Under the pieces are notes generated by a model. It was given only the letters and a program-made list of their open reading frames with translations, did no database searches and was not told where the DNA came from. A program made the translations under genes and the position numbers. A stretch of DNA of 21,522 bases from positions 1-21,522 of the forward strand of contig CAJUDC010000031.1 of NCBI GenBank assembly GCA_910584955.1, given 5' to 3'. The stretch comes from an uncultured Paraprevotella sp. (GTDB lineage Bacteria; Bacteroidota; Bacteroidia; Bacteroidales; Bacteroidaceae). Of the stretch, positions 1-6,488 are shown piece by piece. Each line of letters opens with the position of its first letter. Positions within the stretch are counted from its first letter, which is position 1.

Positions 1-53
<53 letters not shown>

Positions 54-64
54 ATGCTGCGATG

Positions 65-147
65 TGGGTAGAGATGGATTCGAACCACCGAAGGCGTAAG
101 CCAGCAGATTTACAGTCTGCCCCATTTGGCCACTCTGGTATCTACCC
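65..147 (-). tRNA. tRNA-Tyr(GTA)
   Basis: On the minus strand the acceptor arms GGGTAGA (147-141) and TCTACCC (72-66) pair perfectly. The anticodon loop carries GTA within GCAGACTGTAAATCTGC. The length of 83 nt reflects the long variable arm expected of a class II tRNA-Tyr. The T-loop GGTTCGAATCC is present. No CCA is encoded after the discriminator A at 65. Confidence 0.97.
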
Positions 148-155
148 GCTCTTTG

Positions 156-229
156 TGACTCCGACAGGATTCAAACCTGTAACCTTCTGATCCGTAGTCA
201 GATGCTCTATTCAGTTGAGCTACGGAGCC
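156..229 (-). tRNA. tRNA-Arg(ACG)
   Basis: The minus-strand acceptor GGCTCCG pairs with CGGAGTC (one G-U). The anticodon stem TCTGA/TCAGA encloses the loop CTACGGA, giving anticodon ACG, whose A34 is normally deaminated to inosine to read CGU/CGC/CGA. The T-loop is GTTTGAATCC. Length is 74 nt and CCA is not encoded. Confidence 0.97.
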
Positions 230-245
230 GAAAAAGAGTTTTGTG

Positions 246-320
246 TGGGCGTTGACGGATTCGAACCGCCGACCCTCTGCTTGTAAGGCAGATGCTCTGA
301 ACCAGCTGAGCTAAACGCCC
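246..320 (-). tRNA. tRNA-Val(TAC)
   Basis: The minus-strand acceptor GGGCGTT (320-314) pairs with AACGCCC (253-247). The anticodon stem TCTGC/GCAGA holds the loop CTTACAA, anticodon TAC. The T-loop is GGTTCGAATCC. Length is 75 nt. It is the promoter-proximal gene of the cluster. CCA is not encoded. Confidence 0.97.
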
Positions 321-357
321 TTTCATTACAGGGATAATTCCTTCCTGAAAGCGAGTG

Positions 358-389
358 CAAAGGTACGCTTTTCTTTTTAATCATCCAAA
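358..389 (-). promoter_or_regulatory. Bacteroidetes-type promoter of the tRNA operon
   Basis: On the minus strand TACCTTTG (365-358) matches the -7 consensus TAnnTTTG, and TTTG (389-386) matches the -33 element, with 20 bases between them. The predicted transcript starts near 350, about 30 bases before the 5' end of tRNA-Val. Both elements match at consensus spacing, which makes this the best promoter in the window. Confidence 0.85.
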
Positions 390-830
390 TTTTAGCCTGT
401 TTTTTTAATGAGTTTTTTATAGGGAAAGGAGCCGGATTGTGTGTGTGCTGGAATAAAATGCTGTGTAATTGTCAGATAGAGATAAGGCGGGTTGAGAGAA
501 GATATTGGCGCTGCGTGGATAGATTTCCCTATGTTCGTCCGTCGGGAACATGCCGAGGTGGAGAGAGTATAAATAGGGTCGGAAGGATCGGGTGGAGTGA
601 ACCTGAATGGCTGTTAGATAGATCAGGTGGTGGTAGCTGTTTTGTCGTGTTATCGTCCGTACCGGATCGGCGGTGGAAAGAGGAGAGGAAGAAAAGCAGT
701 CTTTTTTTGTTTCTTTAATTTTTTAGAGCTAACTTTGTCAAATGAGAATATTCCTTTTGTTCTCCTTTTTATGAGAATATGTTGGGGATACATTGTTGTC
801 TGATTCATTAATTGTCATAAATACAGTCGG
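390..830. other. Intergenic stretch, no convincing gene
   Basis: About 440 bases between the tRNA promoter and the next gene. A 93-codon open frame at 437-718 on the plus strand has a composition (many Arg, Ser, Gly, Cys, Trp with no recognisable domain) that looks like noise, and no clear promoter sits in front of it. A small inverted repeat ATGTTC/GAACAT lies near 532-551 and a T-rich run near 700-725. I see no RNA gene, mobile element or remnant that I can defend. Confidence 0.5.
756..785 (+). promoter_or_regulatory. Weak candidate promoter for the 831 gene
   Basis: TTTG (756-759) is followed 18 bases later by TATGTTGG (778-785), one mismatch from TAnnTTTG. The spacing is one base short of the usual 19-21. 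It is the only candidate I see upstream of the gene at 831. Confidence 0.25.
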
Positions 831-1463
831 ATGAGTACGTTGTCTTTGTTTCTTTTGTTTACGGTTCCTGTTCTTCTGTGGACGGGGCTTTCTGCCTATT
901 ACCTTAGGAAGAGAATAGAAAAACGCATGAATGAAACCGGAATTCCGGAGGCTGTTGTATGGAAAAACACGGTTGCCTGGATGCCGTATGTATTCGGCCT
1001 GTTCGGTGGCTGTATATGGGGCTTTGCATTGGTACTTATAGGGATGGGCGCATTTAATGACGGACATGGTATCGGCTGTGATTCTGTTACCGGACTGTTA
1101 GGAGTGGGCGCGTTTTTCAGTTATGTCCTTTTGTATCAGCATCCTTTGTATATCTTCACTCTTCGTTATCTTTATGTATTTCCTTTTTACGGTTGGGGCA
1201 TGGAGGTAAGGCGTTACGAGCTGAAACGGTTGTCCGTAACGGTGCAACGGGAAAAAGGAGTTATGGAAACCTGTCTTTTTTTTGAAGGGGACGAAGAGGT
1301 GGCCGCGATTACGAAAGAGCGGGGGATGGACTGGATGAATTTCTGTCGGCTGGTAGAGGAATGGGCGTGTGCCCGTGCTCACCGGCAGGCGATAGGCAGG
1401 GTGATGGATTTGTTGCGCCGGGGCAAGAGACCGGTTTTGACGTATGTGGATAAAAAGGGATGA
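831..1463 (+). CDS. Hypothetical inner membrane protein, 210 aa
   Basis: I do not recognise the family. The N-terminus is hydrophobic (residues 3-24), followed by a basic stretch (LRKRIEKR), a second strong hydrophobic segment at about 50-74 and a third at about 88-120 that may be one or two membrane passes. The C-terminal 90 residues are charged and soluble (REKGVMETCLFFEGDEEV, then an Arg-rich helix), probably cytoplasmic. Codon use resembles the neighbours, and the composition (transmembrane segments followed by amphipathic helices) supports a real gene. The start at 831 gives a hydrophobic N-terminus directly. It stands alone: tRNAs lie behind it and uvrB converges on it. No catalytic motif is visible. 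Confidence 0.7.
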   Translation: MSTLSLFLLFTVPVLLWTGLSAYYLRKRIEKRMNETGIPEAVVWKNTVAWMPYVFGLFGGCIWGFALVLIGMGAFNDGHGIGCDSVTGLLGVGAFFSYVLLYQHPLYIFTLRYLYVFPFYGWGMEVRRYELKRLSVTVQREKGVMETCLFFEGDEEVAAITKERGMDWMNFCRLVEEWACARAHRQAIGRVMDLLRRGKRPVLTYVDKKG

Positions 1464-1513
1464 GGAGTGGGAAAGACGACGGCCTCATCGCTTTAGTTTG
1501 CGATCAAACTTTC

Positions 1514-1581
1514 TTTTCCCCACATCATGCTTTGATGTGGGGAAAACGTAGCTTGATTTTTATAAATCAAAGCATGATTTG
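1514..1581. repeat. Paired-palindrome intergenic element, copy A
   Basis: Two structures overlap. The first is a perfect 14-bp inverted repeat, TTTTCCCCACATCA (1514-1527) and its complement (1533-1546), around the 5-base loop TGCTT. The second is a larger inverted repeat, TCATGCTTTGAT (1525-1536) and ATCAAAGCATGA (1566-1577), perfect over 12 bp with a 29-base spacer. A further short stem TTGATTT/AAATCAA lies inside at 1553-1570. The 53-base unit 1525-1577 aligns without gaps to 13981-14033. The element lies between the convergent 3' ends of the 831 gene and uvrB. It is not a standard intrinsic terminator, because both strands end the 14-bp stem in A rather than U. Confidence 0.8.
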
Positions 1582-1618
1582 CAGAAAGGGGGCTCGTCGG
1601 GTTGGGAAAGTTGGCAGG

Positions 1619-1644
1619 CAGGCGCAATATGAAGCTGGCGCCTG
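1619..1644. terminator. Short hairpin downstream of uvrB, doubtful terminator
   Basis: CAGGCGC (1619-1625) and GCGCCTG (1638-1644) form a 7-bp GC-rich stem with a 12-base loop, about 30 bases past the uvrB stop. There is no T-run on the minus strand after it, so an intrinsic terminator function is only a possibility. Confidence 0.25.
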
Positions 1645-1673
1645 GAAATCTTTGCCGCATGCTTCCGCCATTC

Positions 1674-3698
1674 TCACTCTTTCAGTTTCAGTGCTTCCTG
1701 TAGGCGAAGCATCTCGTCGCGGTATTGGGCTGCCGCGATGAAATCCAGTTTCTTGGCTGCTTCCTGCATCAGGCGCTTGCTGCGTTCGATGCTCTTCTCC
1801 AGTTGTTCGCGCGTCATGTATTCCACGATCGGATCGGCGGCTACAGTGGTTGGTTCCGGCTCTATGTAAGCGCGGGTTTCGGCGTGTGCCTCTGCATTGG
1901 CGCTGATCAGGTCGGTCATCTTGCGCGCTTTCTGTATCTGCGTGGGGGTGATGCCGTGCTCTTCGTTGTAGCGTAACTGCTTCTCCCGCCGGCGGTTGGT
2001 CTCGTCGATGGTTTTGCGCATGCTGTCGGTGATGCGGTCGGCATACATGATGGCTTTGCCGTTGACGTTGCGCGCGGCGCGGCCCACTGTCTGCGTGAGT
2101 GAGCGGTGGGAGCGCAGGAAGCCCTCCTTGTCGGCGTCCAGGATGGCTACGAGCGACACTTCGGGCAGATCAAGTCCCTCGCGCAGCAGGTTCACGCCCA
2201 CGAGCACGTCGAAGCGTCCCGCCCGCAGGTCATCCATGATCTGTACGCGTTCCAGGGTGTCCACGTCGCTGTGGATGTAGTTGGTGCGTATCTCGTGTTT
2301 GAGAAAATATTCCGTCAGTTCCTCCGCCATGCGTTTGGTCAGCGTGGTCACGAGCACCCGTTCGTCCCGTTCGATGCGTTGCTGTATCTCTTCCATCAGA
2401 TCGTCCACCTGGTTCAGGCTGGGACGCACTTCGATGACGGGATCCAGCAGGCCTGTGGGGCGGATCACCTGTTCCACTACCACGCCTTCGCTCTGTTGCA
2501 GTTCGTAGTCGGCCGGTGTGGCCGAAACGTAGATCACTTGCCGGGCCAGCTGCTGGAATTCCTCGAATTTGAGCGGACGGTTGTCCATAGCCGCCGGCAA
2601 CCGGAATCCGTATTCCACCAGATTTTTTTTGCGGGCGCGGTCGCCGCCGTACATGGCGTTGATCTGCGGCACCGATACATGACTTTCGTCGATGACAATC
2701 AGGAAATCTTCCGGAAAGAAGTCCAGCAGGCAATAGGGGCGTGTTCCCGCCGCGCGTCCGTCGAAATAGCGCGAATAGTTCTCGATGCCGCTGCAGTGGC
2801 CCAGTTCGCGTATCATCTCCATGTCGTACGTCACCCGCTCGTAGATGCGCTTGGCTTCGTAGGGCTTGCCCATTTCTTCAAAGTATTTCACTTGTGCCGT
2901 CAGGTCGTCTTCGATCTGACGGATGGCCGCCAGGGTGCTCTCTTTGGTGGTCATGAACAGATTGGCCGGATAGATGCGGTACTCGTCGAAAGTCCCCAGC
3001 CGCATGCAGCTGATGGGATCCACTTCTTCGATGGATTCGATTTCGTCGTCCCAGAAAGTGACGCGGAGCAAGTTGTCGGAGTAGGCCAGATACACGTCCA
3101 CCGTGTCGCCTTTCACACGGAAATTGCCTCGGTTCAGCTCCAGATCGTTGCGTACGTACAGACTGTCTACCAACCGGCGCAGGAAGACATTGCGGTCCAG
3201 TATGCGCCCTTTTCGCAGTTCGATCACATTGTCATAGAATGCCGACGGATTGCCCATGCCGTAGATGCAGCTTACGGAGGAAATCACTACCACATCCTTT
3301 CGTCCCGACAGCAGGGCCGACGTGGCCGCCAGCCGCAGTTTGTCGATTTCGTCGTTGATAGCCAGGTCTTTTTCTATATAGGTATCGGTAGAGGGAATGT
3401 AGGCCTCCGGCTGGTAGTAGTCGTAGTAGGACACGTAATATTCTACGGCATTGTTCGGGAAAAAGCTTTTGAATTCACCGTACAATTGCGCTGCCAGCGT
3501 TTTGTTGTGGCTGAGTACCAGGGTCGGTTTGTTGATGTTTCGGATCACGTTGGCTATGGTAAACGTCTTGCCGGATCCGGTGACGCCCAGCAGCGTCTGG
3601 GCCGGCAACCCTTGCAGCACACCTTCGGTCAGTTGCGCGATGGCTTCCGGCTGGTCGCCTGTGGGAGCATAGTCCGCAGTAAGTTCAAAGTTCGGCAT
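1674..3698 (-). CDS. uvrB: Excinuclease ABC subunit B
   Basis: UvrB is the helicase-like damage-verification subunit of nucleotide excision repair. It is loaded by UvrA and then recruits UvrC. The protein has 674 aa, the normal family size. The Walker A motif GVTGSGKT lies at about 38-45, and the DNA-clamping beta-hairpin region (YYVSYYDYYQPEAYIPSTD) at about 90-110. A DEAD-like Walker B VIDESH and the helicase motifs in the second RecA-like half (VGVNLLREGLDLPEV, then QTVGRAARN) follow. The last 45 residues form a UVR domain (QLEKSIERSKRLMQEAAKKL) for UvrC contact. The start at 3698 gives the usual N-terminus (MPNFELTADY, then the Q-motif-like APTGDQPEAI). It diverges from bamD and is far from uvrA, as is common for repair genes not organised in one operon. 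Confidence 0.98.
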   Translation of the reverse strand: MPNFELTADYAPTGDQPEAIAQLTEGVLQGLPAQTLLGVTGSGKTFTIANVIRNINKPTLVLSHNKTLAAQLYGEFKSFFPNNAVEYYVSYYDYYQPEAYIPSTDTYIEKDLAINDEIDKLRLAATSALLSGRKDVVVISSVSCIYGMGNPSAFYDNVIELRKGRILDRNVFLRRLVDSLYVRNDLELNRGNFRVKGDTVDVYLAYSDNLLRVTFWDDEIESIEEVDPISCMRLGTFDEYRIYPANLFMTTKESTLAAIRQIEDDLTAQVKYFEEMGKPYEAKRIYERVTYDMEMIRELGHCSGIENYSRYFDGRAAGTRPYCLLDFFPEDFLIVIDESHVSVPQINAMYGGDRARKKNLVEYGFRLPAAMDNRPLKFEEFQQLARQVIYVSATPADYELQQSEGVVVEQVIRPTGLLDPVIEVRPSLNQVDDLMEEIQQRIERDERVLVTTLTKRMAEELTEYFLKHEIRTNYIHSDVDTLERVQIMDDLRAGRFDVLVGVNLLREGLDLPEVSLVAILDADKEGFLRSHRSLTQTVGRAARNVNGKAIMYADRITDSMRKTIDETNRRREKQLRYNEEHGITPTQIQKARKMTDLISANAEAHAETRAYIEPEPTTVAADPIVEYMTREQLEKSIERSKRLMQEAAKKLDFIAAAQYRDEMLRLQEALKLKE

Positions 3699-3727
3699 CT
3701 GAAAAATCTATTAGAACAATCGCATTG

Positions 3728-3760
3728 CAAAATTAGGCATTTTTATAACGTCCTGCGCAA
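3728..3760 (-). promoter_or_regulatory. Promoter of uvrB
   Basis: On the minus strand TAATTTTG (3735-3728) is a full match to TAnnTTTG, 30 bases before the uvrB ATG. The -33 side is weaker: TTGC at 3760-3757 with a 21-base spacer. It lies back to back with the bamD promoter. Confidence 0.65.
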
Positions 3761-3797
3761 GACGTGCCGGTTTTTTAGGATTAAAAAACACTCATTT

Positions 3798-3829
3798 ATT
3801 GGAAAAGTCCGTCAAAATAAGTAATTTTG
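3798..3829 (+). promoter_or_regulatory. Promoter of bamD-rpoZ-DUF4293
   Basis: TAATTTTG (3822-3829) matches TAnnTTTG. ATTG (3798-3801) is a three-of-four match to TTTG with a 20-base spacer. The expected start near 3836 leaves only about 14 bases of leader before the bamD ATG at 3850. Confidence 0.65.
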
Positions 3830-3849
3830 CAACTCAATTTTTGGGCACA

Positions 3850-4683
3850 ATGAAGAAATTTACTATAGCTCTGTTGGGCGGTGCGTGCTTGTTCGCTTCC
3901 TGCAACGAGTACAACAAGGTGCTGAAAAGTGCGGACTACGAATATAAATACGAAGCGGCAAAGGCCTGTTTCGTGAAAGGGGAATATTCCCGTGCCGCTA
4001 CGCTTTTCGGTGATTTGCTGGCTATTATGAAAGGGACGGTCAAGGCCGAAGAGTCATTGTACATGCTGGCTATGTCGGAATATTGTGCCGGGGATTATGA
4101 AACGGCTTCCACTTATTTCAAGAAATATTATCAGTCTTATCCGAAAGGACAGTATGTGGAGCACGCCCGGTTCTATGCCGGCAGATCTTTGTTTGAGAAC
4201 ACGACGGATGCCCGCCTGGACCAGTCCAACACGTTGCTGGCTATGGAAGAGTTTCAGAACTTTCTGGATTATTATCCCAACACCGTGCTGAAAGCACAGA
4301 CACAGGAGATGATTTTCGCCTTGCAGGATAAACTGGTACAGAAGGAGTACAATGCGGCCAAACTCTACTACGACCTTGGAGCGTACGTTGGAAACTGCAC
4401 TTTCGGGGGCAGTAACTACGAGGCGTGTATCGTTACGGCGGAAAATGCCTTGCGCGATTATCCTTACGCCAGCGCTTCGCGGCGGGAAGAGTTCGGCATC
4501 ATGATTCTGCGTGCCAAATATCATCTGGCGGTTCAGAGCGTGGAGGACAAAAAGATGGACCGTTATCGGGAGGCCATTGACGAATATTACGGTTTTGTGA
4601 ATGAATACCCCGAGTCGAAATATCTGGCAGAGGCCCGGCGCATGCTGGTTTCTGCCGAGAAAGTGGTGAAAAACAGTAAATAA
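3850..4683 (+). CDS. bamD: Outer membrane assembly lipoprotein BamD
   Basis: BamD is the essential TPR lipoprotein of the BAM complex that folds beta-barrels into the outer membrane. The ATG at 3850 starts a lipoprotein signal (MKKFTIALLGGACLFASC) whose lipobox LFASC puts the lipidated Cys at 18. An upstream in-frame TTG at 3799 would bury this signal and overlap the promoter, so I prefer 3850 (277 aa). The mature part has TPR-like helical repeats typical of BamD, for example EAAKACFVKGEYSRAATLF, then AMSEYCAGDYETASTYFKKY with YPKGQYVEHARFYAG. A C-terminal repeat contains YREAIDEYYGFVNEYPESKY. The length fits the family. rpoZ follows after 12 bases, so the two are probably cotranscribed. Confidence 0.93.
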   Translation: MKKFTIALLGGACLFASCNEYNKVLKSADYEYKYEAAKACFVKGEYSRAATLFGDLLAIMKGTVKAEESLYMLAMSEYCAGDYETASTYFKKYYQSYPKGQYVEHARFYAGRSLFENTTDARLDQSNTLLAMEEFQNFLDYYPNTVLKAQTQEMIFALQDKLVQKEYNAAKLYYDLGAYVGNCTFGGSNYEACIVTAENALRDYPYASASRREEFGIMILRAKYHLAVQSVEDKKMDRYREAIDEYYGFVNEYPESKYLAEARRMLVSAEKVVKNSK

Positions 4684-4695
4684 TATAATTGGATT

Positions 4696-5031
4696 ATGGA
4701 TTACAAGAAAACAAATGCGCCTACGAACACGGTTACCCGTGACATCATGAATTTATGTGACGAAACCGGCAATATTTACGAATCGGTTGCCATCCTGGGA
4801 AAACGGGCGAATCAGATTTCGGTGGATATCAAGGCGGAATTGTCAAAGAAATTGCAGGAGTTTGCTTCTGTGAGCGACAACCTTGACGAGGTTTTTGAGA
4901 ATCGCGAGCAGATCGAAATTTCACGCTATTACGAGAAATTGCCCAAACCGACACTGATTGCTACACAGGAATTTGTAGAGGGAAAGGTATATTTCCGCAA
5001 TCCGACCAAGGAGAAAGAAAATATAGAATGA
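4696..5031 (+). CDS. rpoZ: RNA polymerase omega subunit, Bacteroidetes type
   Basis: This 111-aa protein resembles the RNA polymerase Rpb6/omega family as found in Bacteroidetes. That subunit wraps the beta' C-terminus and aids polymerase assembly. The omega-like core is ESVAILGKRANQISVDIKAE (about 29-48), matching the usual motif of an aliphatic-rich helix with a conserved RA.QI segment. After it comes a charged helix and a lineage-specific tail with PKPTLIATQEFVEGKVYFRN. It starts 12 bases after bamD and ends 7 bases before the DUF4293 gene, so it sits in the middle of a three-gene operon. The name rests on family resemblance and position, since omega is small and divergent. Confidence 0.85.
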   Translation: MDYKKTNAPTNTVTRDIMNLCDETGNIYESVAILGKRANQISVDIKAELSKKLQEFASVSDNLDEVFENREQIEISRYYEKLPKPTLIATQEFVEGKVYFRNPTKEKENIE

Positions 5032-5038
5032 GAACAGT

Positions 5039-5494
5039 ATGATTCAGCGAATACAATCCGTTTATTTGTTTCTCATTGCCGTGCTTTCCGTGGTGTGCCT
5101 GTGCACATCGGTAGGGCGCTTCTCGCAGGAAGGGGTGTGGGTGGCCGACTTGTATAATCTGTGGCTGACATTTCCTACCGGCGTGCATGATTTTGCGCCG
5201 TGGGCCTTGTTTGCCCTGTTGCTTCCCGTAGCGGCGATCGCGTTGGGGGCCATCTTCCTGTTCAGACGCCGTATGTTGCAGGTGCGTCTGATCATCTTCA
5301 GCGGTTTGTTGCTCGTCGGTTATTATGTGGCTTTGGGAGTGTTTGCCTATGTTTTGGGTAAGCGCCTCGAAAGTGATTTTACCGTCAGTTGGTCGGCGGC
5401 TTTGCCGGCGGTGGCACTGATATTGGACTATCTGGCGTTTCGCGCTGTTATGCGCGACGAAATGATTGTGCGGTCGTTGGATCGCCTCCGTTAG
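5039..5494 (+). CDS. DUF4293-family membrane protein
   Basis: This 151-aa protein begins MIQRIQSVYLFLIAVLSVV, the N-terminus typical of the Bacteroidetes DUF4293 family. Four hydrophobic segments are visible at about 5-25, 53-74, 81-105 and 117-136, separated by short loops, with Arg clusters (FRRRM near 75-79 and DRLR at the C-terminus) suggesting cytoplasmic ends. The function of the family is unknown. It follows rpoZ by 7 bases and is followed by a good terminator, so it closes the bamD-rpoZ operon. No enzymatic motif is seen. Confidence 0.88.
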   Translation: MIQRIQSVYLFLIAVLSVVCLCTSVGRFSQEGVWVADLYNLWLTFPTGVHDFAPWALFALLLPVAAIALGAIFLFRRRMLQVRLIIFSGLLLVGYYVALGVFAYVLGKRLESDFTVSWSAALPAVALILDYLAFRAVMRDEMIVRSLDRLR

Positions 5495-5519
5495 AAACGG
5501 TACCGGAACAAACGAATAT

Positions 5520-5568
5520 GCGGCTCTTCCGTTTGCCCGTCAGGGTGCGGAAGGGCCGCTTTATTTAT
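5520..5568 (+). terminator. Rho-independent terminator of the bamD operon
   Basis: GCGGCTCTTCCG (5520-5531) pairs with CGGAAGGGCCGC (5548-5559) over 12 bp including one G-U. A 16-base loop separates the arms, and TTTATTTAT follows immediately. It lies 26 bases past the DUF4293 stop. Confidence 0.85.
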
Positions 5569-5742
5569 CCGCTTTACTATGCAGGAAGGATGAAGGGAGG
5601 ATGGCGGAAAGCGTAAACGGAACGTGCGGAAACGGAAGAAACCATTTCCTCCGGATTGGACCGGATTCGCTGTTGAAGAAGAGCCGGGGAGAGGGTGGCC
5701 GTCTTCGGGTGAGGAGAATACGTCACGGAACTGTAAGCGGAT

Positions 5743-5799
5743 AAACAAAAGGCAATCCGCACCTGAAAGCGTGGCGGACGTTATTTTCGGGTGCGGATT
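5743..5799 (-). terminator. Terminator of the LysM/PorT-like operon, overlapping the CDS end
   Basis: On the minus strand AATCCGCACC (5799-5790) pairs perfectly with GGTGCGGATT (5763-5754). Inside, a G-U pair and TTTC/GAAA (5785-5788 with 5765-5768) extend the stem to about 15 bp. The downstream sequence is GCCTTTTGTTTATC. The first arm lies inside the last codons of the barrel gene, so the stop codon sits in the hairpin. Confidence 0.75.
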
Positions 5800-6488
5800 A
5801 TGTCGAACAAATAAGCGGCTTTGATGACGATGGTACCGTGTGCCGAGCGGGCAAACACATCTTTTTTACCGTTGTTATAAATATCGCTCAAGGCAAAATA
5901 ATATCGTCCCTCCACCATAAAATGCCCTATCTTAGAGTTGTATTCAAGGCCCATTCCGCCGGTTATTCCGTAGTCGAACTTGTTTTCTACGGGCATGGCG
6001 TATTGCTGGTTTACCCGGTTGGGGCGCAGGTTCAAGGTCTCCTCACTGAAATCTCCCCCTTGCTTGCTGTTCTCTCCTATGCAATAACCGATCTGCGGAC
6101 CGAGTACGAAGTAGGCCATAACGCCTTTTCGTTCATACCCCCATCCCAGACGAGCCAGGAACGGCATCTGGATATAGTGTATGCTGCGTTCGTACGTATC
6201 GGAAGAAGTTTCGATGACTTCTTTCCAGCCCAGGTTGGCGTAGTTCAGTTCCATTTGTATGGCACACAACGTTCTGAAATATTTTTCACACGTGTATCGG
6301 GCGCTCAGCCCTCCGGTGATTCCGTTTTTCCATGTCTGCTTGATAGTGGGGTCGAACGACATGCGGTTCATCGTATATCCCATGTTTACGCCGATTGCCA
6401 GATCCCGACGCGGGGCGCCCATCTGTGCATAGGCGGGCACTGCGGCAACCCAGGCGGCTGTGAGCCATAGACCGATGCTTTTTCTCAT
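5781..6488 (-). CDS. PorT-family outer membrane beta-barrel protein
   Basis: This 235-aa protein has a signal peptide (MRKSIGLWLTAAWVAAVPAYA, cleavage about 21/22). Alternating beta strands typical of the Bacteroidetes PorT-like / OMP_b-brl_2 barrel family follow, for example DLAIGVNMGYTMNRMSF, GGLSARYTCEKYFRTLCAIQ, HYIQMPFLARLGWGYE and FVLGPQIGYCIG. The phrase YIQMPFLARLG is a strong family marker. PorT itself is a type IX secretion component, but this broad family includes many barrels of unknown role, so I do not assign the symbol. Its ATG overlaps the stop of the upstream LysM gene (ATGA, 6485-6488), which suggests translational coupling and a shared function. The terminator hairpin begins inside its last codons. 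Confidence 0.85.
   Translation of the reverse strand: MRKSIGLWLTAAWVAAVPAYAQMGAPRRDLAIGVNMGYTMNRMSFDPTIKQTWKNGITGGLSARYTCEKYFRTLCAIQMELNYANLGWKEVIETSSDTYERSIHYIQMPFLARLGWGYERKGVMAYFVLGPQIGYCIGENSKQGGDFSEETLNLRPNRVNQQYAMPVENKFDYGITGGMGLEYNSKIGHFMVEGRYYFALSDIYNNGKKDVFARSAHGTIVIKAAYLFDIIRTRK

Noticed and set aside
437..718. 93-codon open frame in the tRNA-downstream gap
   Set aside because: No domain, odd Cys/Arg/Gly-rich composition, no good promoter, and it does not resemble neighbouring coding sequence.
1514..1546. Copy A hairpin as an ordinary bidirectional terminator
   Set aside because: On both strands the stem is preceded by T and followed by A, so no U-tract follows it in either RNA.
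2106..3824. 572-codon open frame on the plus strand opposite uvrB
   Set aside because: It is a complete antisense shadow of uvrB, which has every family motif; the antisense peptide shows no domain and is rich in His, Val and Gln as expected of reversed codons.
3799..3849. TTG at 3799 as the bamD start
   Set aside because: It would place 17 residues before the lipoprotein signal and overlap the predicted promoter; the ATG at 3850 begins a standard lipobox signal.
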